A stretch of 64,000 nucleotides of DNA from GCA-2683135 sp964507445 (lineage in GTDB: Bacteria > Planctomycetota > GCA-002687715): positions 404,374 to 468,373 of the forward strand of contig CAZDQF010000002.1 of assembly GCA_964507445.1 (NCBI GenBank), written 5' to 3'. The stretch's first letter is position 1. Every line of letters starts with the position of its first letter. Below are positions 24,499 to 34,600 of the stretch, one piece after another. Made by a program: the position numbers and the translations under genes. Under the pieces are notes generated by a model. The model was not told the origin of the DNA. It worked only from the letters and a program-made list of their open reading frames with translations, and did no database searches.

Positions 24499-25977
24499 AT
24501 GCGTCTGATTCTCCTTGTGCTCGCTTTGTCACTCGTCGCTGTGGTTCCGGCCGGCTTGGGGCAGGTGGTCAACCCCACCAACGGCCACGCCTACCTGTTG
24601 ACCGCCCCCGGACAGAACCTGCTCCAGGCCCGGTTCGCCGCGGCTCAACTGGGCGGGACCCTGGTGGCGATCAACGACGCCGCTGAGGACGCGTTCCTCC
24701 AGGCCAACTTCACCGGCGATTACTGGATCGGACTCTCCGACGAGCTCTCCGAGGGCAACTTCGTCTGGGATACGGGCGACCCGCTGTCCTACACCAACTG
24801 GTGCCCTGGCGAGCCCGCGTCTGCCGCGCCTAACCAGGACTATGTGTTCATGGACTCCCTGTGCCCCGGCCAGTGGAACGACACCAACGCCACCAACAAC
24901 AACGTGTTGCTGCCGGGCCTGATCGAGCTCCCGTATTCGACGCCTCTCTACCAGTTGAACAGCCTCGAGCTCAGCATGGACATCTCAGGGAGTTTCACGT
25001 CGGGCTACGCTCCTGCTGCTGCGACCAAGTGCACCAACAGCGTGGCCAACGTCAACTTCGCAGGCGGCCTCGTGGGCAACCCCTGGGACATGGGTTACTA
25101 CTTCGGAGCTCTGGTCCCTGGCGTCATCGGCAGCGGTACGGTCACCGGAGGTAACCAGGTGGTGAACCTGGACCTGACCCAGGCGATCACGTTCCTCAAT
25201 GGGGTCACGGCGCCGAACCTCGCCACGTCCTCGTTCGCGCCGACGTCCCTGGCGTTCGCCTCGGGTACCGCCCTGACCGCCTCTGGTCAGGCGCTCATCG
25301 GCAACCCCGGCAGCGCGGACGGATTCACCCTCAGCCAGGCGAACCAGCTGGACATCGTGCCCGGTAGTGCGTCCACACAGGTCCTGAACCTCCCGGATGA
25401 CGGCAGCATCATGGTCAACACGGGGCCGCCGCTGTGTGGCTTCGGAGGGATCTCCTTCTACGGCACCACGTACTTCGATTTCTTCGTCAACTCCAACGGT
25501 TCGGTCAGCTTCAGCACCGGATCGCCGGACTTCACGCCTACGGTGATGGAGTTCGAAGCGGAGATGCCCCGGGTCGCCGGTGTCTGGTCGGACCTCGCTC
25601 CCAACAGCGGCGGTACGGTTCAGGTGGTGCCCAACGCCAACGACATCACGGTTCAGTTCATCAACGTGCCGGAGTGGGGGCAGTCAGGCACGTTGAACAG
25701 CTTTGATTTCGTGTTCGACGACACGGGCGGCACGACCATCGCCAACTACACGCCGTCCCCACAGCACGCAACGAGCAGCCTCACGGGCATCAGCAACGGT
25801 GCCGCTGGCACGGCCACTGGCAGCATCTCGTTCTCGACCCTGGCGGGGGCCGGTCTGCAGGTCGGGACCGCCGCCAGCGACTCAGTGCATGAGGCCAACC
25901 CTGGGGGCGCGGTCCCCGCTGGTTGGACCAACGCCAACTTTCCCACCTCTGATGGGTCGGTGTACTTGATCAACTGA
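24499..25977 (+). CDS. Secreted C-type lectin-domain protein
   Basis: The ATG at 24499 starts a clean signal peptide (LILLVLALSLVAVVPAGLGQ) and gives 492 residues; the frame continues upstream without support. Residues about 22-155 form a C-type lectin-like domain: NGHAYLLTAPGQNLLQARFA, GDYWIGLSDELSEGNFVW, LSYTNWCPGEP, and CPGQWNDTN with the WND calcium/sugar-binding motif. The remaining ~330 residues are Gly/Ser/Thr-rich beta structure with FINSNGSVSF-like text (FVNSNGSVSFSTGSPDF), similar to nidogen-like or large planctomycete surface domains. It likely binds extracellular carbohydrate. The gene is monocistronic. Codon use matches its neighbours. Confidence 0.75.
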   Translation: MRLILLVLALSLVAVVPAGLGQVVNPTNGHAYLLTAPGQNLLQARFAAAQLGGTLVAINDAAEDAFLQANFTGDYWIGLSDELSEGNFVWDTGDPLSYTNWCPGEPASAAPNQDYVFMDSLCPGQWNDTNATNNNVLLPGLIELPYSTPLYQLNSLELSMDISGSFTSGYAPAAATKCTNSVANVNFAGGLVGNPWDMGYYFGALVPGVIGSGTVTGGNQVVNLDLTQAITFLNGVTAPNLATSSFAPTSLAFASGTALTASGQALIGNPGSADGFTLSQANQLDIVPGSASTQVLNLPDDGSIMVNTGPPLCGFGGISFYGTTYFDFFVNSNGSVSFSTGSPDFTPTVMEFEAEMPRVAGVWSDLAPNSGGTVQVVPNANDITVQFINVPEWGQSGTLNSFDFVFDDTGGTTIANYTPSPQHATSSLTGISNGAAGTATGSISFSTLAGAGLQVGTAASDSVHEANPGGAVPAGWTNANFPTSDGSVYLIN

Positions 25978-26128
25978 TCGAGCGTTGCGTCCTGAGGCGG
26001 CGCAGTGAATTGGGTGGAGAGAGCTCGCGTCGGATTGAATCCGCGCGGGCTCTTTTCGAAGGTGGAGCGGCCTTCCCGCACCGCCGTGCCCGTGCCTCTG
26101 CCGAGATTGCGGCGATTTGCGGACCGGT

Positions 26129-27730
26129 TCAGAACTGCCGCGTGACCTGGATATGGCCGTCCTTGTTGAGCTTCTCGACCTCGTCATCCAGGTCTACCCA
26201 GGGCAGGAGCCAGGCTGGGTCCCATGGTTGGCTCACGGCGGTGTACGAGGATGTCTGGCCGACACCGAGTCGGAGACTCTTGACTCGTGGGCCTGAAGCG
26301 CCTCGTGAGATGTCATCGGTGACACGGAACCCGTCTTCTGTCCGGTCGATCTGCCGGGTCAGCGTGATCGGCGCGGCCTTGGCCGGCTTGATGAGCCGTC
26401 GTTGCAGCAAGCGCCGGATCGTGTTCCGGAACCACCGGCCGAATCCGAGCATCACGATTCGTAGCAGGATGGATTTGAGCGGCGTCATGACCTCGTGCCG
26501 GGCTGCGCTCAGCGGTTGCACCGTGGTGAGGACCCCGTCTTCGTCAGTGACCGTGGCGCGGAGACCGAGGTGGGACACCAGCACCTGATCGTCGTTCAAC
26601 ACGGCGGCGACGCCGGAGTCGTTGGCGATCAGCTCGTTCCGGTCGTAGATACGGAACGGCCCTCCCTTGCTGGCGCCGGCGATGAGAAAGCGCTCGGCGC
26701 AGCGGTCGATGAGGAACCCGCAGCCGCTCAGGTACTTGCGTTGGGGGGGCGGTTGCGGTGCGGTCGTCGGTTCGTCTCTCGGGGCCTGATCCAGCCACGC
26801 CAGGAGGTATGGGTAGATGTGGTGGGCCCGGAGCCGGTCGTCGTCGTTGCGTACCCTGCGGCCTGCGGCCAGGGCGCCGAGGAACCGGTCAGCGACGCGT
26901 CTCGCGGCCGGGATTTGTGGGGCCAGCAGCTCCAGCCCGTGGGGTTGGGTGTGGTAGGTGTTGCGTGAACCGTACTCGCCGCCCATGGTGCCGTCCGGAT
27001 GCTGGGTCAATTCCAGCAGCTCCACGGCTCGCCTGAGCGGATCTAGAAGGGAGTCGTCACCGGAGGCCTTCCAGTAACGGGCCAGGAAGTCGACGGTGAC
27101 GGTCTGGTACCCAGGATCGAAGCCGCCGTATTCGCTGAACCAGCCTTCTTCGTGCTGATGGCTGAGGGTCTCCTCGGCCTTCTTCCGGGCGCCGTCTGCG
27201 AAGCGCTGATCGCCCGTGATCTCCGCGGTGAACTGTAGGGCGCTGGCGGCGATGGCGTGGTGGTTGGCCAGGACGCCGCTCTCGTCGTGTCTCATGATCC
27301 AGTCCGCCCGAAGTGAGAGGAACTCCTCCAGGTCCGGGTCGTTGGCGTCGATCACCCGGTACGCCTGCGCCATGGCGTTCAGGGAGTAGGCCGCCGCCCC
27401 GAGGGCTCGTTCGAACGGGTAGTAGTCGTCACAGCTACCGTCCCGGTGGCCGGAGCGCCGGGCGAAGTGGATGCCGGCCAGCACCCACTCCCGGACACGC
27501 TCCTGCTCGAAATACGGGTTGTCGGGGAGCGGGTGCCGGAAGACCAGGGCCAACGGCAGGACGCACTCCTGGCTCATCCCGGAGGGGAAGTCCATGGTCC
27601 GGTAGTGCCAGTATTGACGGTCGAAGCACCCGGCGGTGGGGCTCAGCGGATCCCGATCCAGAAGCTGGAGGAGGTCCGGGATCAGTGGCAGCGCGTGGTC
27701 GAGGTACTGGGCGGTAGCGGGAGGCTTCAC
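26129..27730 (-). CDS. Alpha/alpha-barrel glycan-processing-like protein in a glycosyltransferase operon
   Basis: The 533-residue product has no signal peptide. The first ~320 residues are helical with His/Asp/Tyr-rich clusters (RDGSCDDYYPFERALGAAAY, VLANHHAIAASAL, GWFSEYGGFDPGYQTVTVDF), resembling an (alpha/alpha)6 toroid as in heparinase- or glycosidase-type proteins. The remainder is beta-rich (FLIAGASKGGPFRIYDRNEL), as in the C-terminal sheet domain of polysaccharide lyases of the heparinase II/III type. Its ATG overlaps the stop of the upstream glycosyltransferase gene by 4 bp, so both are coupled and likely act on the same cell-surface glycan. Exact activity is not assigned. Confidence 0.55.
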   Translation of the reverse strand: MKPPATAQYLDHALPLIPDLLQLLDRDPLSPTAGCFDRQYWHYRTMDFPSGMSQECVLPLALVFRHPLPDNPYFEQERVREWVLAGIHFARRSGHRDGSCDDYYPFERALGAAAYSLNAMAQAYRVIDANDPDLEEFLSLRADWIMRHDESGVLANHHAIAASALQFTAEITGDQRFADGARKKAEETLSHQHEEGWFSEYGGFDPGYQTVTVDFLARYWKASGDDSLLDPLRRAVELLELTQHPDGTMGGEYGSRNTYHTQPHGLELLAPQIPAARRVADRFLGALAAGRRVRNDDDRLRAHHIYPYLLAWLDQAPRDEPTTAPQPPPQRKYLSGCGFLIDRCAERFLIAGASKGGPFRIYDRNELIANDSGVAAVLNDDQVLVSHLGLRATVTDEDGVLTTVQPLSAARHEVMTPLKSILLRIVMLGFGRWFRNTIRRLLQRRLIKPAKAAPITLTRQIDRTEDGFRVTDDISRGASGPRVKSLRLGVGQTSSYTAVSQPWDPAWLLPWVDLDDEVEKLNKDGHIQVTRQF

Positions 27731-28662
27731 GTCAGGCGCTTCTGGGCCACGATGAGGTCAGCCAGCAGGCCGACGCTGAGGACGATGACAGCGGTCATCC
27801 AGATGATGATGGTGGATTGCTGGATACCCTCGCCCACCCCCGTGATGTCGTGGGTCGTCTTGGCGAGCGCGCCGAGGAAGAGGATCAGGGCCGCGGGGCC
27901 GAACACGCGGAGCGGCCTGAAGTACATGACCATCCGGAACACGGTGGCGATGTAGCGGCTCGTGTCCATGACCGGGTGGAACTTGGACTCGCCGATGCGC
28001 TTCTTGTAGGTGGTGTCCACATACCTGACGCTGTGCCCGTTGGTGAGGAACGCCAGGGTCATGGAGGTGACGCAGGAGAACCCGTCCGGGACGACCCACA
28101 GGTAGCGCAGCATGATGTCGCGCTTGAAGGCCTTCATCCCGGTGTTCAGGTCGGGGATCCGCGAGCGCGCCAGCCAGCAGGCGAGCTGCCGGATCATCCA
28201 CTTGGCCGGCACCCGGAGGAACTTCACGGTCCCCTGCTCGCTGGTGCGGGCGCCGTTGACCTGGTCGAACTCGGGGATCCAGCGCAACAGTCCCGGGATG
28301 TCCGCGGCGGTGTAGGAGCCGTCCGCGTCCATCATGACGATGGTCTCTCCGCGGGCTTCCATGATCCCGGTCTTGCGGCTGGCCCCGGAACCTCCCTGAA
28401 TGGCCCGGCGGACCACGCGGACGCCGAGGCCTGCGGCCACCTCATCGGTCCCGTCGGTGCTGTGGTCGTCCACCACGAGGATCTCGTAGCTGGACGGACC
28501 ACCGGCCAGGGCTTCGCGGATCTCGTCCACGACAACCGGCAGAGCGCGGGCCTCGTTCAGGGCAGGGAGCAGGACGGTGACCTGCACGTCGCGGGCGTCA
28601 TCCGCTGCGACCTCCAGCTCGGGGCGAGGGCGCGCGATGAGGGTCTCGGCCACATCCGTCAT
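27727..28662 (-). CDS. Family 2 glycosyltransferase (dolichyl-phosphate mannose synthase-like) with C-terminal membrane helices
   Basis: The 311-residue protein has a GT2 GT-A fold: VTVLLPALNEARALPVVVDE, EILVVDDHSTDGTDE, and the metal-binding DxD region in IVMMDADGSYT. Two C-terminal hydrophobic helices (VFGPAALILFLGALA and IIIWMTAVIVLSVGLLADLI) anchor it in the membrane. The family moves a sugar from a nucleotide sugar to a polyprenyl phosphate or glycan. The ATG is 6 nt after a TAATCT box, and the stop overlaps the next gene, forming a two-gene operon. Sugar specificity cannot be read from the sequence. Confidence 0.9.
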   Translation of the reverse strand: MTDVAETLIARPRPELEVAADDARDVQVTVLLPALNEARALPVVVDEIREALAGGPSSYEILVVDDHSTDGTDEVAAGLGVRVVRRAIQGGSGASRKTGIMEARGETIVMMDADGSYTAADIPGLLRWIPEFDQVNGARTSEQGTVKFLRVPAKWMIRQLACWLARSRIPDLNTGMKAFKRDIMLRYLWVVPDGFSCVTSMTLAFLTNGHSVRYVDTTYKKRIGESKFHPVMDTSRYIATVFRMVMYFRPLRVFGPAALILFLGALAKTTHDITGVGEGIQQSTIIIWMTAVIVLSVGLLADLIVAQKRLT

Positions 28663-28668
28663 GCCTCA

Positions 28669-28674
28669 AGATTA
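28669..28674 (-). promoter_or_regulatory. Leaderless-type -10 box (TAATCT) for the glycosyltransferase operon
   Basis: TAATCT on the minus strand ends 6 nt before the ATG at 28662. Confidence 0.45.
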
Positions 28675-28729
28675 CCGCAAGGGCTCCGAGGTGGCGCCGG
28701 GGCTGGGAAACGGGGGACCAGGCGTCCGA

Positions 28730-28966
28730 TCAGCCTTCGGGACCGGTCTCCTGGCGGGAATGCAGGCGCTGCTTGATCTCGGCGATCTCGGCCATCATTT
28801 CCTGGAGATACTCTCGCTCGATCTTGTGTTTCTCCGACCGAACTCGAACGATGGCCTCGGTGATGATGCGGACGATGGACACGAAAGCCCACATCGCAGA
28901 GCACGTGATCACCATCAGCCAGAACCAGTTGGTCGGCCCGAAACCGCTGGCCTCAAGTACGTCCAT
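28730..28966 (-). CDS. Small membrane protein with C-terminal coiled coil
   Basis: I chose the ATG at 28966, which has GGGAG about 9 nt upstream, over a frame start at 29050; the product is 78 residues. One transmembrane helix (FWLMVITCSAMWAFVSIVRI) is followed by a charged helix of Lys/Arg/Glu (EKHKIEREYLQEMMAEIAEI) predicted to form a coiled coil. The layout resembles PspB, the small partner of PspC in the phage-shock response, but the sequence does not let me claim homology, and no pspA or pspC is nearby. It stands between the glycosyltransferase operon and a divergent TPR lipoprotein gene. Confidence 0.6.
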   Translation of the reverse strand: MDVLEASGFGPTNWFWLMVITCSAMWAFVSIVRIITEAIVRVRSEKHKIEREYLQEMMAEIAEIKQRLHSRQETGPEG

Positions 28967-29117
28967 TGGAGTGATCTCCCGATACAATTCGACGAGCAGG
29001 AACGGGCGGCCGGCCGGCCAACCCCGGTTCATTCGGCTCCCGTTCATCATATTTTAACGGCCTTCGGGCGTCGCAGACCCCAGGCTGCCCTTGATGCTCC
29101 CTCATTCGGACCGCAAA

Positions 29118-29813
29118 GTGAAACTCGTAGGGACTCCCATGGCCATTCTCGTTGTCCTGACCTGCCTCGGCTGCTCGACCCCCACGGAGCGCGGTCTCCC
29201 GGCCGCGACTCTGCAAGAGCAGCGCGCTGAGGCCATGCTCGAAGCCGGGCAGGTGGCAGAGGCTCGGGCGGCGTTCGAGCAGGCCGCGCGGATGAACCCG
29301 CGCCCCTTCTTCGCCAGCGTCGGCTTGGTGCGTTGTGGCTTGCGGTCGGCCGACTGGGAGCTGGTGGACGGGGCCATGAAGCTGGCCTACGCCGCGGCCC
29401 CACGAACAGCGGCGGCCCAGGACCTCCTCGGTCGCACCCACCTGGAGGCAGCCAAGGTGTCTTCCGGCAGCATCAGGCTCCAGCACGCGACCACCGCGAG
29501 GAGTATGTTCGCCGCCGCCTCGCGCAGGGAACCTGACCTACCCAATCTTGCTTATCACACCGGAATGGCTGAGCTGCTGTCGGGGCGTCCGGCGGCGGCG
29601 GTGAGCTTCCTCGAGCTGGCGATTGTGGACGCGCCCGATTCCCTGGACCCGGTGCATGCACTGGTCCTCGCCCTGCGGCGGTTGGATCAGCGTCAGCGCG
29701 TGGCCGCCGTCCTTGAGAAGTTGAGCGTGGACGGCCGGCTCACGCCTGAGCTGGCCGAACAGCTGGCCTGGGCCAAGGGCTCAGGAGATGCCGGGCGTTC
29801 CCCTGACAGGTGA
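29118..29813 (+). CDS. TPR lipoprotein
   Basis: A lipoprotein signal ends at the lipidation Cys in ILVVLTCLGC, followed by STPTERG. I prefer the GTG at 29118, which adds a basic residue (VKLVGTP) before the hydrophobic stretch; an in-frame ATG at 29139 and one at 29091 are alternatives. The ~231-residue protein carries tetratricopeptide-like repeats (EAMLEAGQVAEARAAFEQAA, AQDLLGRTHLEAAKV, LAYHTGMAELLSGRPAAAV). Such proteins serve as outer-membrane assembly or complex scaffolds. The broken response-regulator gene starts 20 bp after its stop. Confidence 0.75.
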   Translation: MKLVGTPMAILVVLTCLGCSTPTERGLPAATLQEQRAEAMLEAGQVAEARAAFEQAARMNPRPFFASVGLVRCGLRSADWELVDGAMKLAYAAAPRTAAAQDLLGRTHLEAAKVSSGSIRLQHATTARSMFAAASRREPDLPNLAYHTGMAELLSGRPAAAVSFLELAIVDAPDSLDPVHALVLALRRLDQRQRVAAVLEKLSVDGRLTPELAEQLAWAKGSGDAGRSPDR

Positions 29814-29833
29814 TCAAGTAGCGGCTCTTTGTC

Positions 29834-30150
29834 ATGAATAACGGTTCCACGTCGAGCGCGGACACGAAGGCGGGTGAGGACGAGGTCCTGACCCAACCCA
29901 GGATTCTCGTCATCGAAGACGAGACGGATATCCGTGACCTCGTCCGATTCAATCTGGAACGGAAGGGCTTCGACGTGGATCTTGCGGAGGGCGGCGAGCG
30001 TGGGCTGGCGCTGGTCCGTGGCCGGATCTGGGCGTGGTGGTCGTGGATCGCAACATCGACGTGCACATCCGGAACACTCGGCGGAAGCTGGGTGATGATG
30101 CGGCGACGCGGATCAAGATCATTCGCGGAATCGGCTACAAGTTCGACTGA
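29834..30150 (+). pseudogene. Collapsed OmpR/PhoB-family response regulator
   Basis: The frame opens with a receiver domain start (PRILVIEDETDIRDLVRF, then DLAEGGERGLALV) but then shifts. In a second frame PDLGVVV follows, and the next bases read VDRNIDVHIRNTRRKLG and IKIIRGIGYKFD up to a stop at 30150. That is the C-terminal recognition helix and wing of a PhoB-type winged-helix domain. The phosphoacceptor region, most of the receiver and most of the DNA-binding domain are absent, a loss of several hundred bases plus a frameshift. The neighbouring kinase is damaged the same way. This is either real decay or an assembly collapse. Confidence 0.7.
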
Positions 30151-30168
30151 CGTCCTGCGCCCGGTTCA

Positions 30169-30613
30169 ATGGCGAGGGTCTCTCTGAACAGAGTCTTGCT
30201 GTTCGCGGTTGTGATCTCGGACGCCTCCCAGCCTGACCCCCTGACCCGCGAGATGAAGGCAACGGAGTCTGACCCCTTCGCCAAGGCGTTCAGATACAAG
30301 CCCCCGTGACCTGCCCCCTCTGAACCGGGTCCCGAACGGCGGCGCCGTGATCGTGTCCGCGCGCCAGCACGGGGCCGTCGTCAGCATCTCCGTCCGGGAC
30401 ACGGGTCCGGGTATCCCGCAGGACTCCCTGGAGAAGATCTTCAATCGGTTCTATCGTGTCGACCAGGCTCGTTCGCGGGAGATGGGGGGCACCGGTCTCG
30501 GACTCGCCATCGTCAAGCACCTTGTGAAGTTGCACCGCGGACTGGTCCATGTGGTTTCGTCCGTGGGGGAAGGTTCGACGTTCACCGTGGACCTGCCGGA
30601 TTCGGAGGCTTGA
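30169..30613 (+). pseudogene. Collapsed sensor histidine kinase
   Basis: The ATG at 30169 begins a membrane-type N-terminus (RVSLNRVLLFAVVIS), then the frame runs into unrelated sequence and stops at 30309. From about 30320, in another frame, the C-terminal ATPase core is intact: PNGGAVIVSARQHGAVVSIS, the G1 box DTGPGIP, the F box NRFYRVDQA, the G2 box GGTGLGLAIVKHL, ending FTVDLPDSEA. Sensor domain, dimerisation helix with the phospho-His, and most of the N box are missing. Together with the broken response regulator this was once a PhoB/PhoR-like pair. The stop overlaps the start of the downstream nucleotidase gene. Confidence 0.7.
30229..30278. mobile_element. Short repeat tract resembling flanks of REP/IS200-like elements
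   Basis: CTGACCCC occurs at both ends of a ~50-bp block with GGCAACGGAGTCTGACCCC in the middle, inside the broken kinase gene. Similar motifs often border REP-associated tyrosine transposase genes. No transposase is left. Identification is from memory of the motif, so it is tentative. Confidence 0.3.
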
Positions 30614-31581
30614 GCGTGGTGGACTCGCAAGATCTCAGAGACGTGATGGTGTCGGCGGTGGTGGACGCCGGTAGGCTGGCCCAGGGTGTCCGCGAAGTCC
30701 TGATGCCGGAGAGCTCTCGGACCAAGGACGACCGTTCACCCGTGACCGTGGCCGACCTGGCAGCTCAGGCCGTGGTGCGCCAGCGGCTGAGCGAGCACCT
30801 CCCCGGAGTCCCCGTGCTGGGTGAGGAGGACGCCAGCCTGCTCGCCGACCCGGAGTTCGCGTCGAGGGTCGTGGAGGCGGTGCACCTGTCCCGTCCGGAC
30901 ATGACCCTGGATGATGTCCGGCGCGGGCTCGAGCCAGACGCGGACGCCACCACCGCGGAGCGGCGGTTCGTCCTCGACCCCATCGACGGGACCAAGGGAT
31001 ATCTGCGGGGAGACCAGTACGCCGTCGCCTTGGGGCTGATCGAGAGCGGGCAGGTGGTGGCCGGAGTGCTGGGCTGTCCTGCTCTCGGTGCGGGTGAGGA
31101 CGGGGTCGTGATGACTGCGGCGCGAGGAGATGGGACCTGGCGCGGCAGCCTGCTCGCGGAGGATCATGGGTGGTCGCGCATCGTGGTCAGCTCCGTGGCG
31201 GACACGGCTCGCCTCAGGATGGTGGAGTCCGTGGAGGCTGCCCACTCGGCCCACGACGTGGCGGCGCGGGTCAAGGCCGACCTCGGAGTCGAGGCCGAGC
31301 CCGTCCGGATCGACAGCCAGTGCAAGTACGCGGTGGTGGCATCTGGTGAGGCCGAGGTGTACCTGCGGCTGCCTCGAGGGGATTACCAGGAGAAGGTCTG
31401 GGATCACGCGGCCGGCTTCATCTGCGTGGAGGAGGCCGGGGGTGCGGTGACGGACGCCCAGGGCGCAGCGCTGGACTTCAGCCTCGGCGCCCACCTCTCC
31501 GCCAATCGCGGGATCATCGCGACCCACGGGGTCCTGCACGATCAGGTCGTGGCCGCGGTGGCGAGCGCTGCGACCGCGTGA
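30610..31581 (+). CDS. 3'(2'),5'-bisphosphate nucleotidase (HAL2/CysQ type)
   Basis: The 323-residue protein belongs to the lithium-sensitive inositol monophosphatase superfamily. Metal-binding motifs are intact: GEED near residue 76, DPIDGTKGY near 120, and WDHAAGFICVEEAGG near 260. The length and the extra segment around 80-115 are as in eukaryotic HAL2-type enzymes, longer than E. coli CysQ. Known members hydrolyse PAP (and PAPS) to AMP, relieving product inhibition of sulfotransferases. The TTG start at 30610 overlaps the stop of the broken kinase; a GTG at 30616 is an alternative. No sulfate assimilation genes are in the window. Confidence 0.88.
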   Translation: MSVVDSQDLRDVMVSAVVDAGRLAQGVREVLMPESSRTKDDRSPVTVADLAAQAVVRQRLSEHLPGVPVLGEEDASLLADPEFASRVVEAVHLSRPDMTLDDVRRGLEPDADATTAERRFVLDPIDGTKGYLRGDQYAVALGLIESGQVVAGVLGCPALGAGEDGVVMTAARGDGTWRGSLLAEDHGWSRIVVSSVADTARLRMVESVEAAHSAHDVAARVKADLGVEAEPVRIDSQCKYAVVASGEAEVYLRLPRGDYQEKVWDHAAGFICVEEAGGAVTDAQGAALDFSLGAHLSANRGIIATHGVLHDQVVAAVASAATA

Positions 31582-31606
31582 GCGTCAGCCCGAAACAGGC
31601 GACGGC

Positions 31607-34600
31607 TCAGTTGTTCTCTTGCGCCTGCTTGTAGGCGGTTTCCAGCGCGGAGACCCGTTGCTGGATGGTGCGTCGTTGCGTCGCGGCGTCCTCGAGCAAG
31701 CCCTCGGCGCTGCGGACCGCCTGGCGGCTGTTGCGGGCTGCCTCCCCCCGCTGCCGGACCATGTCGGTGGCCGCTTGCAGTGAGGCCTGGGCCGCGGTCA
31801 ATCCTGCTGCAGCGGCCTCACGGTTCGCGACGGACCTGGCCACCGATTCGCGGCTGGTCTCCAGGGCGCTCGCGGCGGTTGCTGCCTTGGCGATTCCCTC
31901 GTCCCGGGCTCGTTTCGCCGTCTCGACGGCGGCGCTGAGCCGGCGGAGCTCTGCCGCGGCCGCGGCGGCTTCTGTGAGGGCGGTCTTCTCCACGGCGCTT
32001 CGAGCTGCGACCTCCTGGCGGTGGGCCCGGAGACGGTCCTGGTTGGTGTGCACGGCGTCGGTCAACGGCTTCCGCTGAGCACGGAGCTCGGTGGTCCGGG
32101 CTCGAAGCTCCGTCCGACGGACCTCGAGGGCCTGGAGCCTCTGGAGCAGGGTCGTCCGGCGGGCCTTGTCAGCCGCGAGTCTCTCTGGGGAGGCCGTGGC
32201 GGCGCGCTTCATGGCCTGGATCTTGCCGCTGATCCTCTCCTGCTCCGAGGTCACTTTGACGATGGACTCTCGCAGGTTCTCCACCTCCGAAGCGGCTGCG
32301 TCCGCATCCGCAACCGTGGCGTCGCGGTCCGAAGCGCTGGCGTCGAGGACCCGAGAGAGGGCCGCCACGGTCGCGGCCTGGGTTCGGGTGCGCCGACCGG
32401 CCCGGACCTGCTCCCAGGTCTGCTCCAGGGCCTCCCCGGCCACCTTGCCGAGGTCTCGCCGGAGCTCGGTGAGGGCAGCAGGGTCATCGCCTTGCTGCGA
32501 GATCTTCCCGCCCAACTCTCTGGCGGTGTCGAGCAGCCGGAGGCGACGATCGCGGAGCTCCGCTGCCTGGTCTCTCAGTTGTTGAAGTCTCGTGGCAGCG
32601 TTGTCGCGAGCGACCCGTTGGTCACGGAGCCGTGAGTCACTCACGTCACGGGCCGCTATGAGGGACCCATGGCGTGATTCGGAAGCGGTGAGCCGTGCGC
32701 GCAGCTCCGTGGACTGGTCTGTGAAGGACCGGAGCGTGGCCTCGAGCCGGGTCACCTCTGCGCGGTTGTCATGAACGGTCCCTTGCTGCTGCAATTCGGT
32801 GTTGATGGCGCGGGAGCTGGCGTCCAGCTCGCGGATGGACTCCCGTAGGCGCAATTCCTGTGCTGTGAACAAGTCCAGCGCCCGGCTCGCCTTGCCAAGG
32901 GAAGCCTCTGCTTCAGCGACCTTCTGCTCTGCGGCGATGCGAGCGCTGGTCGTGGCGGTGGCCGCCCGCTGGCGCTCCGCCAGCGGCGCCTGGTACCCGG
33001 TGTGTGCCTCCGTGGCGGCGTCCACGGCCGCCTCCAATCGCTCGGTGGCCTTTCGGGCGGCGTCCAGCTCACGGGTCCTGAGCGCTTCGTCCTGCTTCGC
33101 CGTGGCGATGTCGGTGTCCGCCTTCTTGATGGACTGGTGGGCGAGGGCGAGGGTGCCGTTGGTCTCATCCAGCGCGGCCTCGGCGGCGAGCAGCTGGTTC
33201 TCAGCGGACAACCGGGTCGCCCTTGCGTCCTTCAGGTCTTCGGCCCTTCGTTCTGCCAGCAGGGTCGCCGCGGTCAGCTCCTCACGGGCGTAATACAGAT
33301 CGGTGAACACCCGCGCGGCGCGGAGCCGGGTCAGGCGGGCGGCGATCTGGCCGATCTCCTGGGCCAGCTTCTCCGCGTCCTTCGCCTGGGTGAGGATGGT
33401 GGCGGTCACCTTCTCCATGGCCGCCAGGGGGGCGGTCAGAGCCTCCGCCTTCAACTCTGCCGTGGCGAGGGCTGCGGTGGCGGCTTCTCGTTTCGGCACG
33501 CATTCGGACTCGATGGCGGCGCCTCGTTGCAGGGTCTTCCGGGCGGCAGCCAACTCGGCCTTCCGCTTCTCGAGGGCCGCTTGATCCGCCTTCACCTCGG
33601 CGCGGAGCCGATCTCGCACGGTCAGGGCCTCCGCCTGAGCCTTGCGTGCGTTGGCTTCCGCCACCTCCATGGCCTGCACCGCCTGGGCGGCCAGCTCCGC
33701 GGCGCGCTTCAGGTCCGCGTCGTTGCCGGATCGGTCAGACAGGGCACGGGCGGTCTCCGCCGCCTTCTTCTGAGCGGTCACCAGCGCCGCCCGCTCGGTC
33801 ACCCGCTGTTCCGCGAGCTTGGAGGCGGTCTCTGCCTCCGCGCCCCTGGCGCGCCTGGTGTTGAGGGCGGACTCCAGAGTCGGGATGCGGGCTTCCAGCT
33901 TCGGGATCGAGCCGTTCGCCGTCTTCACCGCCTTCCGGCTCTCGTCGAGTCGCCGGGTCAACTCGGCGATGTTTGCCTGATGGGACTTCACCGCCGCGTC
34001 CGCCTCGGCCTTGCGTGCGCGGAGGGCTTTCAACTCCGTGTCTGCGGCCTTTGCGGACGCCGCCGTGGCCTGCTGGAGGGCGGTGACGCTTGAGGGGATG
34101 GCGGGCCCGGAGACTGCCTGGCTCAGGTCGTCGATGCGCCTGGCCAGGGATGGAGGATTGGCGGCCAGGTCACCGAGGTGGTCGCCCTTGGCAGCGTCCC
34201 ATGCGCGCACGGTCCCCTTCCAGTCGGTCCCCACCACCCGCTTGCTCTCGTGGTCGTAGGTGGCGGCGAGGGCGGACTCGTCGAAGGGGTCGAACTGACG
34301 GGTCGCTCTCCCGTTCCCGTCCCATGTCTTCACTCGCCGGTCCCTGCCGGCGGTGACGATGGACCCGGTCATGGAGTAGCGGACGTCCTCCACGCCGCCC
34401 CCGTGAGCCGTGAATGAACGGATCTGGCGACCCGTGTGCATGTCCCAGAGCTTGACGGTGCCGTCGGCGCTGGCGGATGCCAGCACGTTGCTGTCGGTGC
34501 GGAAGCACAGGGCCGTGATGGCCCCACGATGGCCGCGTAGATCGTAGAAACGACCGCCGTCCCGGGCCTCCCAGACGTGCAGGTTGCCGCCCCGGTCTCC

